DNA from: Bacillus sp. X1(2014)
GTDB lineage: Bacteria; Bacillota; Bacilli; Bacillales_B; DSM-18226
DNA: 64,000 nt
Assembly (NCBI RefSeq): GCF_007678255.1
Contig: NZ_VEED01000001.1
Coordinates: 248,001-312,000 of the forward strand
Direction of reading: 5' to 3'
Part shown: piece after piece, positions 57,441-64,000 of the stretch
Position numbering within the stretch: position 1 is the first letter of the stretch
Layout: each line of letters starts with the position of its first letter
Notes under the pieces: model-generated
Seen by the model: the letters and a program-made list of their open reading frames with translations, nothing else
Told to the model about the DNA's origin: nothing
Databases searched by the model: none
Translations under genes and position numbers: made by a program

Positions 57441-58718
57441 TTAAATCCAGCCTCTAAAGCGGCTCGCTTCTGCCATTTTTCTAACCCCAACCATATATGC
57501 AGAAAGACGCATATCTACTCTACGGGTCTGAGCAGTATCGTAAATATTATTAAAGGATTTTACCATTACTTTTTCAAGCTTTTCTTCCACTTCTTCTTCC
57601 GACCAATAGTAACCTTGGTTATTTTGAACCCACTCAAAATAAGAAACGGTTACACCGCCCGCTGAAGCTAAAACATCTGGTACAAGGAGAATTCCACGCT
57701 CTGTTAAAATCTCCGTTGCTTCGAGTGTTGTTGGACCATTTGCAGCTTCAACAACGATGCTCGCACGAATATTATGAGCATTCTCTTCAGTAATTTGATT
57801 TTCTATCGCAGCAGGTACGAGAATATCGCATTCCAGTTCCAGCAATTCCTTATTAGTTATCGTGTTATTAAATAACTTTGTAACTGTTCCGAAGCTATCT
57901 CGTCTATCTAATAAATAATCGATATCTAAGCCATCGGGATCATGCAGGGCACCGTAGGCATCGGAAATCCCAATTACTTTTGCTCCTGCATCATGCATGA
58001 ATTTAGCTAAAAAGCTTCCAGCATTACCAAAACCTTGGATCACTACTCGTGCGCCCTCAATTTCGATACCTTTCTTCTTGGCAGCCTCTTGGATACAGAT
58101 TGTCACACCTTTTGCAGTTGCAGACTCACGCCCATGAGACCCGCCTAGAACAAGCGGTTTACCTGTAATAAAGCCTGGTGAGTTGAATTCATCTATCCGA
58201 CTATATTCATCCATCATCCATGCCATGATTTGCGAATTAGTAAATACGTCTGGAGCTGGAATATCTTTAGTTGGTCCTACAATTTGACTAATTGCTCTAA
58301 CGTAACCTCGGCTTAATCTCTCAAGCTCTCTAAAGGACATATCTCGAGGGTCGCAAACGATCCCGCCTTTACCACCACCATAAGGCAGGTCAACGATTCC
58401 ACATTTCAAGCTCATCCAAATCGAAAGGGCTTTCACTTCTGTTTCTGTCACACCCGGATGGAAACGAATCCCGCCTTTTGTTGGTCCCACTGCATCATTA
58501 TGTTGTGCACGGTAACCAGTAAAAATTTTTATGGAACCATCATCCATTCTAATTGGAATTTTAACGGTCATTAAACGTAATGGCTCTTTTAAGAGCTCGT
58601 AAACCTCTTCAGGATAACCTAACTTTTCAAGGGCCTTATGTATAACTGTTTGTGTCGATTTCAACACATCATGCTTTTCCTCTTGATTAGTCTTTTCATT
58701 TTCTTTTTCGGCTACCAT
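57441..58718 (-). CDS. gudB: NAD-dependent glutamate dehydrogenase
   Basis: 425 residues, hexameric Glu dehydrogenase of the GudB/RocG kind. It deaminates glutamate to 2-oxoglutarate. Catalytic lysines lie in WMSLKCGIVDLPYGGGKGG (Lys105, Lys117), with the Rossmann loop GFGNAGSFLA. The VKAL segment at 95-98 is not duplicated, so this is the active form, unlike the 9-bp duplication in strain 168 gudB. GGGAGG precedes the ATG. A CcpA-type site lies upstream. The gene order favours gudB over rocG. Confidence 0.95.
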   Translation of the reverse strand: MVAEKENEKTNQEEKHDVLKSTQTVIHKALEKLGYPEEVYELLKEPLRLMTVKIPIRMDDGSIKIFTGYRAQHNDAVGPTKGGIRFHPGVTETEVKALSIWMSLKCGIVDLPYGGGKGGIVCDPRDMSFRELERLSRGYVRAISQIVGPTKDIPAPDVFTNSQIMAWMMDEYSRIDEFNSPGFITGKPLVLGGSHGRESATAKGVTICIQEAAKKKGIEIEGARVVIQGFGNAGSFLAKFMHDAGAKVIGISDAYGALHDPDGLDIDYLLDRRDSFGTVTKLFNNTITNKELLELECDILVPAAIENQITEENAHNIRASIVVEAANGPTTLEATEILTERGILLVPDVLASAGGVTVSYFEWVQNNQGYYWSEEEVEEKLEKVMVKSFNNIYDTAQTRRVDMRLSAYMVGVRKMAEASRFRGWI

Positions 58719-58768
58719 TTGTAATCCTCCCTAAAAAAATGCTGCGAATGTTGTCATCTTCAGACACA

Positions 58769-58796
58769 AGTATACACCTTTCATTCATTTATGCAA
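58769..58796 (-). promoter_or_regulatory. Candidate sigma-A promoter of gudB
   Basis: TTGCAT (58791-58796) and TATACT (58769-58774) on the minus strand with a 16-base spacer, about 50 bases before the start codon. Confidence 0.6.
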
Positions 58797-58823
58797 GAAG
58801 AAAAGTATAAAAAAAGATCAAAT

Positions 58824-58838
58824 ATGTAAACGCTGCCA
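58824..58838 (+). promoter_or_regulatory. cre-like site (CcpA operator) upstream of gudB
   Basis: ATGTAAACGCTGCCA matches the consensus WTGNAANCGNWNNCW at every fixed position. It lies about 28 bases upstream of the proposed -35, suggesting carbon control of glutamate degradation as known for rocG. The effect at this distance (activation or block) is unclear. Confidence 0.55.
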
Positions 58839-58951
58839 TTAGCATTTTTAAAGGGTTACAAATGTAATGGCTAAATATTATTGTTCAATATCTTTTTCCC
58901 TTTTAAGGGCGGTGGGCGCCCTTTTTTATCTATAAGTTATGTTAAACATGC

Positions 58952-59044
58952 CTGCTGATCTCCGCTTCAGGCGTGAGCGGTTCGCGGGCGGTCCGGGGAG
59001 CCTCCTCCCGCAGGAGTCTTCGCCCCTTCCGCTCCAATCAACAG
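58952..59044. repeat. GC-rich intergenic repeat family B, copy 3 (93 bp)
   Basis: Ends CTGCTGATC and AATCAACAG, with CTCCCGCAGGAGTCTTCG and TTCCGCTCCAATCAACAG as in copies 1 and 2. Shortest copy. It lies 54 bases beyond the mecB stop on the minus strand. Confidence 0.88.
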
Positions 59045-59098
59045 GGTGCCAAAAATCAACAATAAGCTTTAACATTGCCTATCTAAAAACAAGTAATT

Positions 59099-59680
59099 TT
59101 ACTTAAAAAAATGAAGAATGGTTTCCACCGCTTTTTGTTCGATTATTCGTTTACCGTATTCAGCCAGGACATATGGACTAAGTATAGATGCATTTCCAAA
59201 TTCGGATAAAACACAGGCTGCTTTTATATTTTTTTCCGATTCTAGATTATCCATTAATAAATAGTAGCGGTTGTTCCAAGCATAGAGACTCCCGCCGAAA
59301 ATATTGACAGTAGACAGTCTTTTGGCTAGACCAATAATATCTTCAAATTCATCAAATTCATATAACAGGTCCTCATATCCTTCAACCCTAACTTGCATCT
59401 CAATAAAACCATCATACAAAATTTCTTCATCTTCTATTACTTCATCAACGGTAATAATCAATATCATCCCTTGAGCCTGGAGGGAGAACACCTCTACCGC
59501 AACAGAACCTTGAATATCAACATCAAATTCCTCACTTGCCTCTTCCAGCATATCATGGAAAAGCTGATTCCATTTAATGGAGTCCTTCCAAATATCTTCT
59601 TTGGAGAGTCCTCTGTCAAATAAATCATCAGAGGTTAGAAAAATCTTTATTTTATTGGCTGTTAAGCGTTCTAAGCGCAT
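59099..59680 (-). CDS. mecB: Adaptor protein MecB (YpbH)
   Basis: 193 residues, MecA paralogue. MRLERLTANKIKIFLTSDDLFDRGL is the substrate-binding N-domain, followed by an acidic linker and the C-terminal ClpC-binding domain with VNIFGGSLYAWNNRYYLLM and a terminal helix. It targets proteins to ClpCP. It is immediately upstream of gudB in the B. subtilis order. Confidence 0.93.
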   Translation of the reverse strand: MRLERLTANKIKIFLTSDDLFDRGLSKEDIWKDSIKWNQLFHDMLEEASEEFDVDIQGSVAVEVFSLQAQGMILIITVDEVIEDEEILYDGFIEMQVRVEGYEDLLYEFDEFEDIIGLAKRLSTVNIFGGSLYAWNNRYYLLMDNLESEKNIKAACVLSEFGNASILSPYVLAEYGKRIIEQKAVETILHFFK

Positions 59681-59755
59681 GATTTTGCCCCCTGCCGTGA
59701 CATAACTCTTGTTTTCAGTGTATGCCTCAGGGTTCTGTTGGTGAATTGTCTATAT

Positions 59756-60553
59756 TTATCCTTCCTTTTCAGATTTGCCATTCAGGGTAATCAGGTGACA
59801 TTCAGCCGGTGCACCTAACCGAAGCGGAATGGCAGTGGTACCATATCCATTACTGATTAGAAGGACCGTATTATCCAGCTTTTTTATCTTCCCCCGCTCA
59901 TGAGGACTATATCCCAAAATATGGATTTGACCACCGTGTGTATGCCCGCTTAACACTAAGCGTATTTTATGCTCTGGAAGTATCTTATTTGTAATATTAG
60001 GATAATGACTGGCTAATATCTTAAAACCACTTTCTTCCGCATCTAATAAGGCCAAATCAAGGCGATCACGTTCTTGGCTTAAATCATCCACACCGAGTAA
60101 ACAAAGTTTTTCTCCTTCTGAAGATTCAAAGGTAACAGCTGTATTAGCTAAAACTTTAATACCCAACTCTAGGAGAATGGCATCCAATTTATGATAATCC
60201 ACTTCATAATCATTGTTCCCCCAAACAAAATAAACTGGACCAATTTGTTTTAATTTCATTAAATTTGCCTTTACTTTTTCAAATGAGACTCCTTTCTCAG
60301 TTAAGTCACCACCGATTACAACAATATCCGCTTTCCCAATTGCAGGATTTACCACTTTATCAGAAATCGTTCGCCTATGTATATCCGAAATAAAAAAAAT
60401 AGAAACATTGCCAAGTGATTTAGGAAAGTCAGGAAAGCTAAATTCATGTTCAATGATATTATTTAAAAAAGCTTCTCGTAGCATGTATAAAAGCAGGCAT
60501 CCACCAATGATGAACAAGAAAACTAATGTAATAACCATTTCTCTTTTCCCCAT
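59756..60553 (-). CDS. ypbG: YpbG membrane-anchored metallophosphoesterase
   Basis: 265 residues: N-terminal membrane anchor (about 7-25), then a calcineurin-like phosphoesterase domain with DIHR, GGDLTEKG, WGNNDYE, SHYPN and SGHTHGGQ, the full set of metal ligands. Active side is probably outside the cell. It overlaps no neighbour; a small membrane protein gene precedes it by 8 bases. Substrate unknown. Confidence 0.88.
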   Translation of the reverse strand: MGKREMVITLVFLFIIGGCLLLYMLREAFLNNIIEHEFSFPDFPKSLGNVSIFFISDIHRRTISDKVVNPAIGKADIVVIGGDLTEKGVSFEKVKANLMKLKQIGPVYFVWGNNDYEVDYHKLDAILLELGIKVLANTAVTFESSEGEKLCLLGVDDLSQERDRLDLALLDAEESGFKILASHYPNITNKILPEHKIRLVLSGHTHGGQIHILGYSPHERGKIKKLDNTVLLISNGYGTTAIPLRLGAPAECHLITLNGKSEKEG

Positions 60554-60560
60554 TTCTTAA

Positions 60561-60929
60561 CTAACGTTCAATGGAAATCATACCATAAAAAAGACTTAAA
60601 CTAAAAAAGACAATCGTTTGTACCAAACCTAAATAAAAGAGAAGACAAAAAACAATTAGAAGATAGAGATACTCTATGAGAAGGTCAACACCAATTACTT
60701 TTCGTTTTTGCCAAGCAATTTTTGTTCCTGCGATAAGTTCTGATAGGACTCTTCCAGTTAAGAGAAATCCGATAAAAAAAACCAATGTTGCTGCAAAAAA
60801 TTTTAAGGGATTTACGACAAGGCTTATAAAGAAATCAGCTAAAACAAAAGGATATGGAATTGAAATCCATTTGATTAGTATATATCCACATAAAAAAATC
60901 ACAAAATACTTAACTACTTTTATGAACAT
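60561..60929 (-). CDS. Small multi-span membrane protein of unknown family
   Basis: 122 residues with four hydrophobic stretches (about 5-21, 38-58, 82-98 and 100-117) and a basic loop TKIAWQKRKVIG. I do not recognise it. It stands between the CBS/ACT gene and ypbG, where B. subtilis has no such gene that I recall, 8 bases from ypbG, and probably forms a pair with it. Its ribosome site GGGAGGGG is inside the 3' arm of the preceding terminator, and the ATG follows the T run directly. Confidence 0.7.
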   Translation of the reverse strand: MFIKVVKYFVIFLCGYILIKWISIPYPFVLADFFISLVVNPLKFFAATLVFFIGFLLTGRVLSELIAGTKIAWQKRKVIGVDLLIEYLYLLIVFCLLFYLGLVQTIVFFSLSLFYGMISIER

Positions 60930-60930
60930 A

Positions 60931-60965
60931 AAAAACCCCTCCCATACAATGTATGAGAAGGATTT
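60931..60965 (-). terminator. Terminator of the CBS/ACT gene overlapping the next ribosome site
   Basis: On the minus strand CCTTCTCATAC pairs with GTATGGGAGGG (11 pairs, two G-T) around ATT, followed by GTTTTTTATG. The 3' arm is also the only ribosome site for the next gene. Confidence 0.7.
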
Positions 60966-60986
60966 AAAAATCTTACCTACTGCTAG

Positions 60987-61622
60987 TTAATCATCTTCTT
61001 GGATGCTTAATATTCTGAAGCCATGGTCTTCCAGCCTCTTGGTGAATTTATCGATATTGTCTTTCTTCTCTATCTTCATAACAATTCTTCGGACAAGTTT
61101 ATCTGTTTCATCAAAGGTTACCAGAGAAATAATATGCTCGTGGAATTGATGTGCTATTTCAGACAAACGTGCAATTCGTCCTTCTGTTTCGACTGATGTA
61201 AAGGCAATCCGCACACCAGGACGATTTACCCCAAATGCACTTTCGAAAGAACTAATTACATCAGAGCGCGTAACTACACCCAGAAAGGTTTTGTTGGTAT
61301 CAACAACTGCTAATAAAGGAAAATCCTTTAAATCAAGAAGTGTTTTCTCAAATAATTCTCCACCTTCTAGAATCTTATCATGATGTGTAGCAATATCTTT
61401 TACAAATGTTGTGGTTAAATACTCATCCTTTTGTTTATCAGACTGAAAATAGCTCTCATAAATGTTGTATCTGGTCGCCACTCCTACGTATTTATCTCCA
61501 CTTAATACCGGAAGTCCATCAATCTGATATTTTTCCAAACTTTCTAAAGCGTCTTTTAGTGTAGTATTTTCTTGGGAAGTAAAACATTCATGCTTTGGAA
61601 TCATAATATTTTTTACGAACAA
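60987..61622 (-). CDS. CBS-pair and ACT-like domain protein
   Basis: 211 residues: CBS motif 1 (about 1-60), CBS motif 2 (about 75-135, GVVTRSDVISSFE), then an ACT-like part (about 140-210). Similar in plan to AcuB-type proteins, which bind nucleotides to regulate partners. It starts at TTG 61622 with GAGGTGATG upstream. A terminator follows. The partner is not evident. Confidence 0.8.
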   Translation of the reverse strand: MFVKNIMIPKHECFTSQENTTLKDALESLEKYQIDGLPVLSGDKYVGVATRYNIYESYFQSDKQKDEYLTTTFVKDIATHHDKILEGGELFEKTLLDLKDFPLLAVVDTNKTFLGVVTRSDVISSFESAFGVNRPGVRIAFTSVETEGRIARLSEIAHQFHEHIISLVTFDETDKLVRRIVMKIEKKDNIDKFTKRLEDHGFRILSIQEDD

Positions 61623-61706
61623 ATCCCATCACCTCGAAATATAATCGTGCTTCATTTAGTATACTTCTATAAGGCTTGGAAAAAACCCTTTTGCATTTAA
61701 GATTAT

Positions 61707-61735
61707 GTCATAGAAAAAGGGATATTTCATATTAT
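61707..61735 (+). promoter_or_regulatory. Candidate sigma-E promoter of cotJABC
   Basis: TGTCATAGA (61707-61715) and CATATTAT (61728-61735), spaced by about 13-14 bases, resemble the sigma-E pattern (TCATATT and CATACANT). cotJ is sigma-E dependent in B. subtilis. Confidence 0.35.
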
Positions 61736-61765
61736 TAACTGATGTTGAATAAAGGGAGGGCTAAA

Positions 61766-61996
61766 ATGAATACACACTTCAAAACCTTTCATCCATATGC
61801 GAGTCCATTTGACCCTTGCAAACCGATTCTCGAAAAAACTTACTCTACCCCACCACATTTATATATGGGATTTCAACCACCAAACCTGCAACAATTTACA
61901 CCACTTGAGGCACTGAGAGCCGGCACTTTATGGAAAGACTTTTATGATCCTTACTTTAACACATTAGAGAAGGCAAAAGGGGGACTGCCTACATGA
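61766..61996 (+). CDS. cotJA: Spore coat-associated protein CotJA
   Basis: 76 residues, proline- and tyrosine-rich: [27 protein letters not shown] and [20 protein letters not shown] are the CotJA signatures. ATG at 61766, with GGGAGG upstream, is preferred over an ATG eight codons earlier. The stop overlaps the cotJB start by 4 bases. Confidence 0.95.
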   Translation: MNTHFKTFHPYASPFDPCKPILEKTYSTPPHLYMGFQPPNLQQFTPLEALRAGTLWKDFYDPYFNTLEKAKGGLPT

Positions 61997-62253
61997 AACA
62001 GGTTCCCGCCGAATACTATCAATTAATGGAACAGCTTCAAGCTGTTGACTTTGTTTTAGTTGAACTAACCCTCTACCTTGATACACATAATGATGATCTT
62101 GAAGCCATCAATCAATTTAATCATTACGCAAAAGAAAGAAAACATCTGAAAAAGGCATTTGAAAGCCAATTTGGTCCATTATTGCAATTTGGTAATAGTT
62201 ACTCCAGTTATCCTTGGAATTGGGATGACACCCCTTGGCCATGGCAAGTTTAA
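61993..62253 (+). CDS. cotJB: Spore coat protein CotJB
   Basis: 86 residues with [25 protein letters not shown] and the tryptophan-rich end [12 protein letters not shown], characteristic of CotJB. Coupled to cotJA by an ATGA overlap. A copy of repeat family A starts at its stop codon and separates it from cotJC. Confidence 0.95.
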   Translation: MKQVPAEYYQLMEQLQAVDFVLVELTLYLDTHNDDLEAINQFNHYAKERKHLKKAFESQFGPLLQFGNSYSSYPWNWDDTPWPWQV

Positions 62254-62398
62254 AAGCGGAAGCGCCCGTTTAGCGGCGTATGGACTGGAGCACTTTGACT
62301 GAGATAAAGGAAACACGAAGAGCGTTAGCGCATTCGTGCTTGACTTATCGTAGGGAAAAGGGCGAAGTACACTAGACGCTGGGCGCTGGAGCTGGATA
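62252..62398 (+). repeat. Intergenic repeat family A, copy 2
   Basis: About 147 bp matching 1154-1304 in the same orientation, with the shared CTGAGATAAAGG, ACACGAAGAGC and GCATTCGTGCTTGACTTATC stretches and inverted ends AGCGCCC / GGGCGCT. It sits inside the cotJ operon between cotJB and cotJC. Confidence 0.88.
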
Positions 62399-62432
62399 AT
62401 TATCTAGATTATTTTAGAGGAGGGTGAGTTAA

Positions 62433-63002
62433 ATGTGGATATATGAAAAGAAACTACAATATCCTGTTCGAGTCAGTACGTGTAACCCGACGTTAGCAAA
62501 ATATCTAATTGAACAGTATGGCGGTGCTGACGGAGAACTCGCGGCAGCACTACGATATTTAAACCAAAGATATACGATTCCAGATAAAGTAATCGGGCTT
62601 TTGACAGACATCGGCACAGAAGAGTTTGCCCACCTTGAAATGATTGCCACGATGGTTTATAAATTAACGAAAGATGCCACTCCTGATCAAATGAAAGCAG
62701 CTGGATTGGATGCACATTATGCCGACCATGATAGCGCATTATACTACCATAATGCCGCAGGTGTTCCATTTACAGCTACTTATATAACTGCAAAGGGTGA
62801 CCCAATTGCAGATTTATATGAAGATATTGCAGCAGAAGAAAAGGCCCGCGCTACTTACCAGTGGTTGATTAATTTAAGTGATGATCCTGATATCAATGAT
62901 AGCCTTCGCTTTTTACGTGAACGAGAAATTATCCATTCACAACGCTTCCGTGAAGCCGTCGAAATATTAAAGGATGAACGAGGCAAAAAAACAATCTTTT
63001 AA
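62433..63002 (+). CDS. cotJC: Manganese catalase-like spore protein CotJC
   Basis: 189 residues, four-helix di-manganese catalase fold. Metal ligands lie in GGADGELAAALRY (Glu), TEEFAHLE (Glu, His) and EEKARATYQWL / IIHSQRFREA (Glu, His). GAGGAGGGTG precedes the ATG. Third cotJ gene, separated from cotJB by a 179-bp gap occupied by the repeat. Confidence 0.95.
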   Translation: MWIYEKKLQYPVRVSTCNPTLAKYLIEQYGGADGELAAALRYLNQRYTIPDKVIGLLTDIGTEEFAHLEMIATMVYKLTKDATPDQMKAAGLDAHYADHDSALYYHNAAGVPFTATYITAKGDPIADLYEDIAAEEKARATYQWLINLSDDPDINDSLRFLREREIIHSQRFREAVEILKDERGKKTIF

Positions 63003-63006
63003 TACC

Positions 63007-63042
63007 AAATAAGAAGCAGCTGTTGTCTGCTTCTTATTTCTT
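63007..63042. terminator. Bidirectional terminator between cotJC and ypbF
   Basis: AATAAGAAGCAG / CTGCTTCTTATT stem with a 7-base loop, followed by TTCTTTT; it overlaps the ypbF stop. Confidence 0.8.
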
Positions 63043-63489
63043 TTCGTGATATAGGTTAATGTCATATTTCGTTTTCATCATTTCAAAGACAATATGGCGG
63101 TTTTTCCATTCTTCTTCTTTTTTCCAGTAATCTTTACTTCGGTCTACAATTTCACAGCGTAATTCATGGTATTCTTTTTCTGCTTTGTCTTTTTTCTCTT
63201 TCAACAAGTTCATCGTTCCATACATGCCTACACAAAAGACTAACAGGGTTAAATTATTAGAATCATTGACAAAGGCAGAGAACATCGCTGCAAAGGAATA
63301 GGAATAAATGCTGGCAACTGTTAGATATAAATAGACAAAAAAACTTACGGCCAAAACAATCGTTGCCCAGATTGAAAGGATATGCCGCTTTTTAAACCGA
63401 TCAAACTTTTCTTTCCTTTTTCTAACATTTTCAAGCGCTTGCTTTGTTGCCTGATCCGTATTTTCAAGTAATTGGATTGGAGAATCCAT
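63034..63489 (-). CDS. ypbF: YpbF membrane protein (DUF2663)
   Basis: 151 residues with two membrane spans (about 38-60 and 75-95) flanked by charged coiled-coil-like helices (KEKKDKAEKEYHELRCEI). It matches DUF2663/YpbF. ATG at 63489 has GGAGGGTG upstream; an ATG five codons earlier overlaps that site. ypbE precedes it as in B. subtilis. Function unknown. Confidence 0.88.
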   Translation of the reverse strand: MDSPIQLLENTDQATKQALENVRKRKEKFDRFKKRHILSIWATIVLAVSFFVYLYLTVASIYSYSFAAMFSAFVNDSNNLTLLVFCVGMYGTMNLLKEKKDKAEKEYHELRCEIVDRSKDYWKKEEEWKNRHIVFEMMKTKYDINLYHEKK

Positions 63490-63554
63490 GTTATCACCCT
63501 CCATTTCTATAAATATACATATGAACTTGTCCCTTCTATTATGTTTTTTTCATG

Positions 63555-63579
63555 AAAAAACCGATCACAATCGGATCGG
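63555..63579 (-). terminator. Terminator of ypbE
   Basis: CCGATC / GATCGG stem on the minus strand with a 7-base loop, then TTTTTTC. Confidence 0.75.
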
Positions 63580-64000
63580 CTAATTGTTTAATGGTATTTT
63601 CAAAATCTGTCCTGCATTAACTTGTTTACTCTTAAGATTATTGGCTTTCATAATGATGTCCATCCCCTTGGGAGAATGGTAGTACTTCAAGGCTATTCTA
63701 TATAGGTTTTCGTTTGGTTTGACTTTATGTGTTACAGTAGAATTTTTTTGTGGTTCTGTCGAGACTTCTGCTGTTTTTTTTATGGGTTCTGTGGTTTCAG
63801 CCTGTTTTACCTCGTTGCTAGGTTGTACTGTTGTATTATCCACAGGATTTGTTTCCTTCGATTGATCCAAATCTTCAACTTTTGGTTCTTCTTCATCATC
63901 TGAAGTTTCTAAATTAATGGTTTCATATCCAACAGAATCCTCAGTGTTTTTCGGAACTCCATTAACTTTAGTAGCACCATCACGGTACGAAATTACACTA
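63580..64000 (-). CDS. ypbE: LysM domain protein YpbE, N-terminus cut by the window
   Basis: 140 codons are visible and the frame stays open through base 64000. After an acidic Thr/Glu/Pro linker comes a C-terminal LysM domain (VKPNENLYRIALKYY, MKANNLKSKQVNAGQILKIP), a peptidoglycan-binding module. The upstream part (SYRDG) would lie just after a membrane anchor as in YpbE. Matches ypbE by domain and by place beside ypbF. Confidence 0.85.
   Translation of the reverse strand, partial: SVISYRDGATKVNGVPKNTEDSVGYETINLETSDDEEEPKVEDLDQSKETNPVDNTTVQPSNEVKQAETTEPIKKTAEVSTEPQKNSTVTHKVKPNENLYRIALKYYHSPKGMDIIMKANNLKSKQVNAGQILKIPLNN

Larger units (their letters stand above)
58719..58951. other. Upstream region of gudB
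   Basis: It holds the gudB promoter (58769-58796) and a cre-like site (58824-58838). A copy of repeat family B follows at 58952-59044, filling the space to mecB. No coding frame is supported. Confidence 0.6.

Noticed and set aside
1154..62398. CRISPR array or transposon for repeat families A and B
   Set aside because: Copies are single and tens of kilobases apart, with no spacers, no cas genes and no transposase in the window.

Overview
The window is a stretch of chromosome from an endospore-forming, AT-rich member of the Bacillaceae. Gene content and order follow the Bacillus subtilis ypp-ponA to gudB-ypb segment: recU-ponA, the pan genes, bacillithiol genes, qcrABC, aro genes, menaquinone/heptaprenyl genes, spoIVA, gpsA-der, cmk, ypeB/sleB and gudB. 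Spore genes (sspM, ypjB, spoIVA, sleB, ypeB, cotJABC), bacillithiol (bshA, bshB1, ypdA) and a menaquinol bc complex all fit. The genus cannot be fixed from this window. There are no tRNA or rRNA genes, insertion sequences, prophage or CRISPR.

Layout. 1-5.9 kb: the yppF/E/D-sspM-yppC cluster, then recU-ponA on the plus strand. 5.9-9.7 kb: ypoC, nth, dnaD, aspB, ypmB, ypmA. 9.8-13.5 kb: a secreted, degenerate metallo-beta-lactamase-like protein and dinG. 13.7-16 kb: panBCD behind a structured leader that looks like a transcription attenuator. 16-21.6 kb: birA, cca, bshA, bshB1, mgsA, dapB and a MazG-like gene. 21.8-29.8 kb: ypjC (plus), ypjB, ypjA, qcrABC, ypiF, ypiB, ypiA and an amidohydrolase-like pseudoenzyme. 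30-37 kb: aroA, tyrA, hisC, aroH, aroB, aroC, ndk. 37-43 kb: hepT, menG, hepS, mtrB, folE, hbs, spoIVA. 43-52 kb: yphF, yphE, gpsA, der, yphA, ypzI, fni, ypfD, plsC, cmk. 52-59 kb: ypfB, ypeB, sleB, prsW, asparaginase, ypdA, gudB. 59-64 kb: mecB, ypbG, a small membrane protein, a CBS/ACT protein, cotJABC, ypbF and a truncated ypbE.

Working together: the aro genes make chorismate and feed tyrosine and folate synthesis. hepS/hepT and menG make menaquinone for QcrABC. bshA/bshB1 make bacillithiol and ypdA recycles its disulfide. SleB and YpeB act in germination, and CotJ, SpoIVA and SspM build the spore.

Compared with B. subtilis the segment lacks, at the expected places, asnS (dnaD/aspB), the trp genes (aroH/hisC, although the TRAP gene mtrB is present), cheR (aroC/ndk) and ypfA/motI (ypfB/ypeB). 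Two families of intergenic repeats are present. One (two copies, about 150 bp) lies behind sspM and inside the cotJ operon. The other (three GC-rich copies, 93-157 bp) has inverted ends that enclose an octamer in direct orientation. The points most worth testing are the panB leader, the two pseudoenzymes, the repeats, and a gene whose ribosome binding site sits inside the preceding gene's terminator.
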